From contig JBFLYO010000035.1 in NCBI GenBank assembly GCA_040756745.1, positions 1-42,104 on the forward strand: DNA of 42,104 bases. The letters are read 5' to 3'. Shown here one piece after another: positions 12,462-18,681 of this stretch. The DNA comes from JBFLYO01 sp040756745 (lineage in GTDB: Bacteria; Bacteroidota; Ignavibacteria; UBA10030; UBA6906). Positions within the stretch are counted from its first letter, which is position 1. Every line of letters starts with the position of its first letter. The translations under genes were made by a program, and so were the position numbers. A model generated the notes under the pieces. That model did no database searches. It was given only the letters and a program-made list of their open reading frames with translations, and was not told where the DNA came from.

Positions 12462-14013
12462 TACAACTGATTCGCTGACCCAGGTTAATCTCGCGGAACT
12501 CCAGGAGAGTCCGCTCAATCCCCGCCGAGGATTTGATAAGGCATCGATGGATGAGCGCACCGCGTCAATCCGGGAGCGGGGGATCTTAACTCCCCTCCTG
12601 GTCCGGCGGGTGAATTCGCATTTCGAGATCGTTGCCGGCGCCAGGCGTTTCCGGGCGGCCAAGACTGCAGGCCTCGAATCCGTGCCGGTGATCGTGAAGG
12701 AATTCACGGATGAAGAAGCTGCCGAGGTGATGCTGATCGACAATCTCCAGCGTCAGGATGTGCACCCGCTGGATGAGGCTGAGGGCTATCGGAGGCTCCT
12801 CAAGGCGAAGAACGGGGATGTCAAGGCTATCGCTGCCAAGGTGGGGAAGTCCACGAGCTACATTTACGGCCGACTTGCGCTGAACAATCTCACCGAGCAC
12901 TCCAGGAAAGCATATCTCGGCGGCCGGATGGAACTGGGCCACGCTCTCCTTGTCGCGAAACTCCAGCCGGATGAGCAAAAACAGGTGGTGAATGAGGAAA
13001 TCAGCCGCCAAGGCGCATCCATCGTGGACCTCAAACGGTTCATCGAGGAGGAATTGCTGCTCGATCTCTCCGGAGCCCCCTGGAAGAAGGATGATGAGAC
13101 GCTCATCCCGAAGGCCGGGAGCTGCTTAATCTGCACGAAGCGAACTGGAATGAACCCTGAGCTCTTCCAGGACTTCGGCAAGGGGGACAAGTGTCTCGAC
13201 GGGAAATGCTTTCATGCGAAAATGGACGCCTTCCTGGTTCGGAAACGCCTGGAACTCCAGAAGGTGGGTGAGAAAGTCCAGAACATCTCGCTCAACTTTT
13301 GGACCAACATCAAGGGTGTGCTCGGCCGCGATCATTATCGCGACTGGAAGGGCTGTGAGCATAGAGTGATCGGTCTTATAGTCGACGGCAAGGGGATCGG
13401 CTCAACGAAGAAGATCTGCCTCACGTCTGACTGCAAGAAATGCAATCCGGGCCGCCACATTGACGGCCACGATTTCGCCCGGCAAACTGGACCAGAGCGC
13501 TACAAGCGTCGAATGGAAATCCGGGAGAACAAGATCCAGCAGGAATACCGAGCAAGGCTGATGAAGGCGGTTGTTCCCCTAATCAAGGGAGACCTGCAGA
13601 GGATCCACCTGCTCGCGATAATCCGAGAGGTCTCCGACAATCGAGCATCCTTGGAAGCAGCTGCACAGATCATTGGGAAAAAGGTCAAGGATGATCTGGT
13701 ATTTGAGATCGCAGAACTCGACAAGATCCTCCACGGCATCTCCGATCAGGACCTGAAGCGGATCGCCTTCGCGATGATGCTCCAGCGCGACATGGTGCAG
13801 GATCCATTCTTCTCCCTTCAGGATGACGAGCTCTTAAGTCCGCTCGTCAAGCTGCACGGATCCGGCAAGATCGACATGAAGGTGATTGAGGCCCAGGTCC
13901 GGACGGATCTCGAAACCAAGAAGCCGAAGCCGCCGAAGGATGTGCCTGGCAAAAAGCCCGGCAAGAAACGAGGCAAGAAAGCAAAGCCGAAAGCGAAGGG
14001 GAAGACGAAATGA
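12454..14013 (+). CDS. ParB/Spo0J-like protein with cysteine-rich middle and lysine-rich tail
   Basis: This 519-aa protein has the ParB N-terminal fold with its nucleotide motifs: NPRR (22-25), GARRFRA (62-68) and DNLQRQDVHPLDEA (96-109), then an HTH at about 123-145. A cysteine cluster follows, with C224, C227, C247 and C252 and a His, then further Cys near 325-335 (CLTSDCKKC), so one or two zinc sites are likely. The last 35 residues are a Lys/Pro/Gly-rich tail. ParB proteins are CTP-dependent clamps. No ParA is present and no parS-like array is seen, so partition is not proven; transcription control, DNA packaging or host chromosome effects remain possible. Confidence 0.78.
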   Translation: MTDTTDSLTQVNLAELQESPLNPRRGFDKASMDERTASIRERGILTPLLVRRVNSHFEIVAGARRFRAAKTAGLESVPVIVKEFTDEEAAEVMLIDNLQRQDVHPLDEAEGYRRLLKAKNGDVKAIAAKVGKSTSYIYGRLALNNLTEHSRKAYLGGRMELGHALLVAKLQPDEQKQVVNEEISRQGASIVDLKRFIEEELLLDLSGAPWKKDDETLIPKAGSCLICTKRTGMNPELFQDFGKGDKCLDGKCFHAKMDAFLVRKRLELQKVGEKVQNISLNFWTNIKGVLGRDHYRDWKGCEHRVIGLIVDGKGIGSTKKICLTSDCKKCNPGRHIDGHDFARQTGPERYKRRMEIRENKIQQEYRARLMKAVVPLIKGDLQRIHLLAIIREVSDNRASLEAAAQIIGKKVKDDLVFEIAELDKILHGISDQDLKRIAFAMMLQRDMVQDPFFSLQDDELLSPLVKLHGSGKIDMKVIEAQVRTDLETKKPKPPKDVPGKKPGKKRGKKAKPKAKGKTK

Positions 14014-14318
14014 AACGCAGAGAATTCCAGAAGTGCTGTGTATGCAAGTTGGGCGTCATGGTCAACAACGCCCCCACGTTCTTCCGCATCACCGTAGAGC
14101 CATTCATGATGGATGGGCGCGCCATTCAGCGTCGACACGGCATGGAGTTGATGATGGGGGGCGGCGTTGGCGGGGCAGTCCTTGCCGAGGTCATGGGAAC
14201 GGATGAAGATCTGGCTGCACCGCTTAGGCCGGCAAAAACGCTTTTCATTTGTCGAGATTGCTCGATGCAGCCGATGCCGATAATGGCTCTCGCAGAGCAT
14301 GAACCGATTCCAACATAG
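14010..14318 (+). CDS. Zinc-finger-like small protein
   Basis: This 102-aa protein starts in an ATGA overlap with the ParB-like gene. CCVCK near the start and FICRDC near residue 80 can form one zinc site separated by about 70 residues. The middle is Gly- and Met-rich (ELMMGGGVGGAVLAEVMG). No family recognised. Confidence 0.62.
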   Translation: MKRREFQKCCVCKLGVMVNNAPTFFRITVEPFMMDGRAIQRRHGMELMMGGGVGGAVLAEVMGTDEDLAAPLRPAKTLFICRDCSMQPMPIMALAEHEPIPT

Positions 14319-14329
14319 GAGAACGCAGC

Positions 14330-14732
14330 ATGCCACGCTCACCGCGCTACAAAGCCACCGAGGAGGGCTCGCTCCTTGACACGAGGACCGGAAAAATGAT
14401 CGAGGTTGCCGAGTTCGAAGTCGTCAAGAGCGGCCGGATGCCGGTTGTGAAGATCACCCCTGTGGAAGGGAAGAAGATCAAGATCGCGCGCTACATGATC
14501 GATGAGGCGGTCTTCCAGTTCGGGCCAAAAGACGACACCCCCCCCCCAGCCGCCGCAAAGCGCCGTGGCGGTCCGGTCGAAAGCTCAGGTTGGCTCACCT
14601 ATGCACGCCGGCAACGGTTCCCGGCTCATCTCCCTCACCAGGGAGGAAGCTATCCAGCTCCTCAAGGCCACGCGGGCCACCTCGGACCTGCTCTTCACGC
14701 GGCTGATTGAGGATACGATCGAAAAAGGTTGA
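14330..14732 (+). pseudogene. Early gene split by a ten-C tract (probable frameshift)
   Basis: From the ATG at 14330 the frame is sensible up to GPKDDTPP (about residue 72), then meets ten consecutive C (14538-14547). Past the tract, this frame (stop at 14710) is a His/Gly/Pro-rich shadow sequence. In the next frame the text SRLISLTREEAIQLLKATRA and TRLIEDTIEKG looks like a genuine helical protein end, with stop at 14732. Nine C instead of ten would join both halves into one protein of about 133 aa. The cause may be an assembly or sequencing error, phase variation, or ribosomal or polymerase slippage. Alternatively an ATG at 14601 makes the second half a separate 43-aa gene. Function is unknown. 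Confidence 0.6.
14538..14547 (+). repeat. Homopolymer tract of ten C
   Basis: It is the longest mononucleotide run I noticed and lies exactly where the coding signal changes frame in the gene 14330-14732. Such runs are prone to slippage both in cells and in sequencing. Confidence 0.85.
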
Positions 14733-14741
14733 GGAAATGCA

Positions 14742-14978
14742 ATGAGTCATTGCAAGAAGTGTGGCACCTCGATCCGTTGGATCATTACCGCAAAAGACAA
14801 ATTTATGCCTGCGGATGCCGCAGCATTCGTTCGGGATGGCTCGGATCGACCGCCGGAGGGAAACTACATCGATGATGCGGGTACGCTTTACCAGGCGGCT
14901 GACGTGCCCTGCAAGATCCCGGTTTACCGCACCCATTGGCAGGATTGTGCGGCAGCCAAGCAGTTCAGGAGGAAGTGA
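14742..14978 (+). CDS. Small zinc-ribbon phage protein
   Basis: This 78-aa protein is of a type common in phage early regions: an N-terminal SHCKKCGTSIRWI and a C-terminal RTHWQDCAAAKQF, giving C4, C7, H and C ligands for one zinc. The middle is a short acidic loop (PADAAAFVRDG). Homologues I know of have no assigned function. Its last base is the first base of the next start codon (GTGATG). Confidence 0.7.
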   Translation: MSHCKKCGTSIRWIITAKDKFMPADAAAFVRDGSDRPPEGNYIDDAGTLYQAADVPCKIPVYRTHWQDCAAAKQFRRK

Positions 14979-15298
14979 TGGCTGATTTCGAACAGGGACT
15001 TGACGTCCTTCGGATGATCCTCCGGCACCGGAAGGAGCAACCAATTAAGGGAGAGCAGATCGAGGAAATCACCGGCGTCCCTGCCCGGGAAGTTGCTGCG
15101 ATCGTTGCCTCATGCACCAAGCGGGGATTTGCCGTCTGCTCTGGCTCCCACGGCTATTGGATGGCGGCAACACTGGCGGAATTCGAGGAGCACCTGGAGA
15201 AGGAGCGAAAGCGGGGCGTGGAGGTCCTACAGAAAGTCCATAAAGCGAAGAAGAACTATCTCAATCAAGTCACGCTATTCGATCAAGTTGCTGCATAA
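14978..15298 (+). CDS. Winged-helix-like small protein before the replication gene
   Basis: This 106-aa protein has an excellent SD (AGGAGGAAG) directly before ATG 14978, so the upstream in-frame ATG at 14936 is not used. Residues 1-60 fit a winged helix: GLDVLRMILRH, KGEQIEEITGVPAREVAAIV, then a wing CSGSHGYWMAA. The last 40 residues are a charged helix. It overlaps the replication gene start by one base (TAATG). Such proteins often help replication initiation; not proven here. Confidence 0.65.
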   Translation: MADFEQGLDVLRMILRHRKEQPIKGEQIEEITGVPAREVAAIVASCTKRGFAVCSGSHGYWMAATLAEFEEHLEKERKRGVEVLQKVHKAKKNYLNQVTLFDQVAA

Positions 15299-16206
15299 TG
15301 ACCGAACTCAATTTGGATGCCGACTACTTCTCTCATCCCAAGACGGTACGTCTCACTGGACTCCTGGGGAGGGGATCGGAAGTCTTGCCTATCAAGTTGT
15401 GGTGCTGGTGCGCCAAGTACCATGCTGAGAGCGGCTTGCTTGCCGGTTACTCTACCGACGAAGTGGAGGCGGCTGTTGGTTGGTGGGGAGAAGCCGGGAA
15501 ATTCGTGGAAGCGATGCTCAAGGTGGGGCTCCTGGAGCGGAACGAGCTCGGTTTCTACGTCCACGATTTCACGGGCCGGAACGGGCACATTGCGGCATTC
15601 AAGGAGCGCGCCAAGAACGCTGCCGATGCCCGCTGGGACCGAATCAGGCGGCAGAAGGCCGAGGAGGCGGCCAAAGATGCCCCAAGCAATGCGCCAAGCA
15701 CTGCTCAGCCGATGCTTGAGCATTGCTCTAACGACCTACCTAACGAACGATCTGAAAAGAAACTAGTCGTAGACGCGCCGCGGCGCGAGCCGGCGAACAC
15801 ACTTCGGGAGCTTAAAGACCAGGATTTCGTACTGCGGCTGCACGACAAGGAATTCACCGGCTGGATGGCCTCGATCAAACGGTTGATTGCAGTGGAAAAC
15901 CAGGGACGGCCGCGAAATCCATTCAGCTGGACCCCTCAGACCGGCAGTTTTGAAAGCGATATGAAATCCTTGATTTACAAAGTCCCGGATGGTGTGAAGA
16001 TCGATATTCTGACGGCCGCCGGTAACGTCCTAAGCGAGAAGCTGAACTGGCCCGATTACTGCGAGCTGGCGATCAAGTACACGATCCGGGCGAGCCAGCG
16101 GAAGCGGATTGCCACGCCGTATGGATTTTGCGTTGCGGCGCTCAAGAAACCCTACGAGATCGTCTCTGCCCGGACTGACGGAATACTCTCAGGAGCAAGG
16201 GCATGA
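15298..16206 (+). CDS. Replication initiation protein (DnaD/gpO-like N-terminal domain)
   Basis: This 302-aa protein begins NLDADYFSHPKTVRLTGLLG and continues with a helical winged-helix-type segment as in phage replisome organisers and replication proteins. A low-complexity linker (about residues 115-160, Ala/Ser/Asn-rich) separates it from a C-terminal helical domain. The linker DNA holds inverted repeats, direct repeats and a palindrome that resemble an origin, as in lambda gene O. No helicase loader or DnaB-like gene follows, so recruitment of the host helicase is inferred. It overlaps the next gene by ATGA. Confidence 0.7.
   Translation: MTELNLDADYFSHPKTVRLTGLLGRGSEVLPIKLWCWCAKYHAESGLLAGYSTDEVEAAVGWWGEAGKFVEAMLKVGLLERNELGFYVHDFTGRNGHIAAFKERAKNAADARWDRIRRQKAEEAAKDAPSNAPSTAQPMLEHCSNDLPNERSEKKLVVDAPRREPANTLRELKDQDFVLRLHDKEFTGWMASIKRLIAVENQGRPRNPFSWTPQTGSFESDMKSLIYKVPDGVKIDILTAAGNVLSEKLNWPDYCELAIKYTIRASQRKRIATPYGFCVAALKKPYEIVSARTDGILSGARA
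15685..15787 (+). other. Candidate replication origin inside the replication gene
   Basis: AGCAATGC (15685-15692) and GCATTGCT (15720-15727) are perfect complements, with an inner pair AAGCA (15696-15700) and TGCTT (15713-15717). Then come two TAACGA copies near 15729 and 15741, an A-rich stretch, and the perfect 14-bp palindrome CGCGCCGCGGCGCG (15774-15787). This clustering in the linker of an initiator gene is the lambda ori arrangement. Function is inferred. Confidence 0.45.
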
Positions 16207-16502
16207 GCGCTTCCCTTTCCCCCGAACTGAAATCCAGAGGCGTGTCGGAGGTCTTTTCCCGCCTTGCCACGATGGGCTGGCCCATTGCTGAGGTGATTCA
16301 GTTCACCCGGTCGCGGAGGATCACCTTCTCAGGCAAGGACCGCCCGACGCTCATCGTCGAGGATGCAACCTTGATTGATGCCCTTCTCTCCGCTGAGCGA
16401 GAGGCGAAGAAGTATCTGGAGACGGTAGAAACCCAGAGCGGTTGCGATTGTACCGACCGCACCTGCGAGCACTGCGTGAGGGAGGATGGGGATGCCATTT
16501 GA
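16203..16502 (+). CDS. Hypothetical protein with C-terminal cysteine cluster
   Basis: This 99-aa protein starts in an ATGA overlap with the replication gene. The N-terminal part is a helix-strand mix (EVFSRLATMGWPIAEVIQF) and the last 20 residues hold CDCTDRTCEHC, a probable zinc-binding knuckle. It overlaps the HNH gene by 17 bases. No family recognised. Confidence 0.62.
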   Translation: MSASLSPELKSRGVSEVFSRLATMGWPIAEVIQFTRSRRITFSGKDRPTLIVEDATLIDALLSAEREAKKYLETVETQSGCDCTDRTCEHCVREDGDAI

Positions 16503-16827
16503 CAAATCAAAATATCCAACAGACTGGAAAACTATCAGTAGGAACATTCGCGAACGATCCGGTGGGCGCTGTGAGTGTCACGGGGAGTGTGGACTTCACC
16601 ATGAGCGGCGATGCCAGGAGCGAAATGGCGAAGCGGCAAAGTGGGCGAATGGAAAGGTTGTCTTGACGGTCGCGCATCTTAATCATGTTGAATCTGATTG
16701 CCGGCCGGAAAACCTGAAAGCCATGTGCCAGCGTTGCCATCTCAGGTATGATTCAAAGCATCACCAGGTAAACGCCAGACAGACCCGAACGCGGAAAAGG
16801 GCTGTCAGAGATTTATTCGACAGTTAA
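16486..16827 (+). CDS. HNH-family endonuclease
   Basis: This 113-aa protein has HNH features in its second half: VVLTVAHLNHVESDCRPENLKAMCQRCHLRYDSKHH, which supplies the H, the N of ENL and the final H, together with CxxC zinc ligands (C-E-C-H-G-E-C earlier and CQRC later). HNH nucleases near terminase genes help DNA packaging in HK97-type phages. Here it lies about 1.2 kb before terS, separated by three small genes, so a packaging role is plausible but a homing-type nuclease is possible. ATG codons at 16486 and 16492 are both in frame. Confidence 0.8.
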   Translation: MGMPFDKSKYPTDWKTISRNIRERSGGRCECHGECGLHHERRCQERNGEAAKWANGKVVLTVAHLNHVESDCRPENLKAMCQRCHLRYDSKHHQVNARQTRTRKRAVRDLFDS

Positions 16828-16850
16828 TCGGAGGCTAAAGGAGGGAAGGG

Positions 16851-17042
16851 ATGAGCGATACAACATTCGTTGAGCAGAAGACAATCCTCTCCATTCGGCA
16901 CCAGAAGCGGCCACGGATATTCCTGCGCTGCGGTCATCAGTTGCGCATCGGGCAAAAGACCTGTATCATCTGCAAGATGATGAGGCTGAAGCCGGTCCGG
17001 ACGGAGGAACGGAAAGATCTCCCCTTTTATGTGAGGCCATGA
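16851..17042 (+). CDS. Small zinc-binding-like protein
   Basis: This 63-aa basic protein has a strong SD (GGAGGGAAGGG) before its ATG. It contains RCGHQLRIGQKTCIICKMM, with Cys-Gly-His and CIIC, a probable zinc knuckle. Its stop is one base before the gpZ-like gene start. No family recognised. Confidence 0.62.
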   Translation: MSDTTFVEQKTILSIRHQKRPRIFLRCGHQLRIGQKTCIICKMMRLKPVRTEERKDLPFYVRP

Positions 17043-17043
17043 G

Positions 17044-17610
17044 ATGAGACTGATGATCGAAACGCGGACCAGCGATAGCCTTCAGAAGCTCGCGGAACGG
17101 TTTCCTAAAGCGGCCGTTTCCGCGCTGAATAAGACGGGGGCGCGGCTGAAGACAGAAGCCTCCCGCATTGTACGCAAGGAATACCGCGCAAAGAAGAGCG
17201 GCGTGGACAAGACATTCAAAGTCTCAAAGGCTACACGCGATCGGCCTGTCGTTGTCTTCCGGTCCACTGGCCGTCGGCTGAGTCTCACGGATTTCGGTGC
17301 GCGGCAAACACGGACCGGAGTGACTGTCGCAATGAAGCGAGGGATCAGAATCAAATATCCTCATGCCTTCATCGCAACGATGCCAAGCGGTCATACGGGA
17401 GTGTTCATCAGGTCCGACATATCATCTGAGCAATTCAAGAAACGGAAGAGCAAGAGTTCAATGCGCCATGGGCTTCCTATTATCCAGATCACCGGACCAA
17501 GTGTACCCACCATCCTCGGAAGTCAAAAGACACGGGAGCGCCTCACGCAATTCGTGAAAGATACATTACCTGCGTTGTTGAGGCACGAAATTGAATTCTT
17601 CGGGAGATGA
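17044..17610 (+). CDS. Minor tail protein Z-like (gpZ family)
   Basis: This 188-aa basic protein follows the lambda gpZ pattern: an N-terminal helix AVSALNKTGARLKTEASRIV, then a central VSKATRDRPVVVFRSTGRRLSL, ALDFGARQT-like and HAFIATMPSGHTGVFIR segments, and a late LPIIQITGPSVPTIL. gpZ takes part in tail completion and DNA ejection. In lambda its gene lies between FII and U. Here that slot (26439-26442) is empty and the gene stands about 1 kb before terS, among HNH and small genes. The displacement is unusual. Confidence 0.72.
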   Translation: MRLMIETRTSDSLQKLAERFPKAAVSALNKTGARLKTEASRIVRKEYRAKKSGVDKTFKVSKATRDRPVVVFRSTGRRLSLTDFGARQTRTGVTVAMKRGIRIKYPHAFIATMPSGHTGVFIRSDISSEQFKKRKSKSSMRHGLPIIQITGPSVPTILGSQKTRERLTQFVKDTLPALLRHEIEFFGR

Positions 17611-17613
17611 TTC

Positions 17614-17868
17614 ATGCCACGCATTGATATCGAGAGTGAGCGTCAGGGCATTGGCCGCATTGACAGTAAACAGCCACGCAACGTAGAGGTCTTCGGTCAC
17701 GTCCCATCTGAAGGCGCAGTATATCATTTTTGGATGACACGCGAACAAGCGGTCAAGCTGGCAGAGGAGTTGCTCGACCTATACAAGCCCGAGCATGTCG
17801 ATGATGAAGAAGGATGGCTGCCGTATTACTCAATACGGGCAGCAAAGGGCAGGAATGCGGCACAATAA
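17614..17868 (+). CDS. Hypothetical protein before the terminase
   Basis: This 84-aa acidic protein lies three bases after the gpZ-like gene. A strand-rich first part (VEVFGHVPSEGAVYHFW) is followed by a helix (TREQAVKLAEELLDLY). No cysteine motif or membrane segment. No family recognised. Confidence 0.6.
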   Translation: MPRIDIESERQGIGRIDSKQPRNVEVFGHVPSEGAVYHFWMTREQAVKLAEELLDLYKPEHVDDEEGWLPYYSIRAAKGRNAAQ

Positions 17869-17892
17869 GATGCAAACGGCTCGCAAGTCTTA

Positions 17893-18045
17893 GCGGGTCC
17901 TGGTCCGACCCTCTACTGCGGGTCGCAGGCTACGCGGTATTTCTCTACGTTTTTGGCCACGTTTGGCCGCTTTATTTGGAGTGATACAGGACATGCCAAA
18001 TCCGAACAGAATTCGCCGCGAATTTGAGGGCACCGCGAAATTTGA
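17893..18045 (+). other. Repeat-rich gap before terS, candidate cos/pac region
   Basis: This stretch holds two GCGGGTC copies (17893, 17918), two TTTGGCC copies (17952, 17962) and two CCGCGA-(A)-ATTTGA copies (18016-18027 and 18033-18045). Terminase small subunits bind repeats close to their own gene, so this is the best place for the packaging start. No nick site can be named. Confidence 0.4.
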
Positions 18046-18052
18046 ACAATGA
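17993..18052 (+). CDS. 19-residue leader ORF overlapping the terS start
   Basis: ATG at 17993 follows an ACAGGAC site and opens a 19-codon frame (MPNPNRIRREFEGTAKFEQ) that ends in a TGA overlapping the terS ATG as ATGA. terS itself has no clear SD just before its start (GCGAAATTTGAACA), so ribosomes may reach it by re-initiation from this short frame. It may be a leader peptide only. The same bases carry the CCGCGA repeats. Confidence 0.4.
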   Translation: MPNPNRIRREFEGTAKFEQ

Positions 18053-18681
18053 CTCCGGTCCTATGCGCAACAGAGGATCTCATGCAGGCGTTTTCGGTTT
18101 CCCGGCAGACGATCTCCAACTGGGTCGACCAGGGGATGCCGAAGATCAAGGAGAATCAGTTCGATCTAGTCGCCTGCTTTCAGTGGCGGCTGCACGATTA
18201 CGAGGCAAGGTGGGAAACGAGCAAGGAAAAACTCGATCTCGCGAAAGAGGAAGCGCGATACAGAAGAATCCAGGGCGATCTCAAAGAGCTCGAGCTCGCA
18301 GAAAAGCGGGGAGATCTGATCCCGCTCGTTCTCGTTCGAGCGGAATGGGACCGGCTCGTCTCGGCTGCCAAGACTCAGCTGCTCGCCATCCCGACTCGAC
18401 TGGCTGCCAAACTGCCGGCGCCGGCCGAAACCAAGGTGAAGCTCAAAGAGATCGCCGAACTGGAGGTGACGCAGACACTCAATGAGCTCAGTTCCAGCGA
18501 CGGTATACCAAATTCCCGACGCGAGCCTGGACCTGGCAGTCCGGGGTCTCAGACAACACTGGGGAAAGCTGATCACCCCTCCGCCAAGGATGACGGTAAG
18601 CCAGTGGGCCGACGAAAGAAGATTCATCCCTCCCGAAGAAAACCCCGAGTCTCCCGGAAAGTGGTGGACGTCCCGGGCTGA
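18049..18681 (+). CDS. Terminase small subunit (Nu1-like)
   Basis: This 210-aa protein begins with a winged HTH (EDLMQAFSVSRQTISNWVDQGMP, residues 9-31 as a span) and continues with a long charged helix and AAKTQLLAIPTRLAAKLP, as in phage Nu1-type small subunits that recognise the packaging site. Residues up to about 145 fit the usual family length. The last 65 residues lie within the 200-nt overlap with terL and are Ser/Pro/Arg/Lys-rich (GRRKKIHPSRRKPRVSRKV). Either the protein has a basic tail encoded on the terL gene, or an earlier stop has been lost. The gene is probably coupled to the 19-codon frame before it. Confidence 0.82.
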   Translation: MTPVLCATEDLMQAFSVSRQTISNWVDQGMPKIKENQFDLVACFQWRLHDYEARWETSKEKLDLAKEEARYRRIQGDLKELELAEKRGDLIPLVLVRAEWDRLVSAAKTQLLAIPTRLAAKLPAPAETKVKLKEIAELEVTQTLNELSSSDGIPNSRREPGPGSPGSQTTLGKADHPSAKDDGKPVGRRKKIHPSRRKPRVSRKVVDVPG

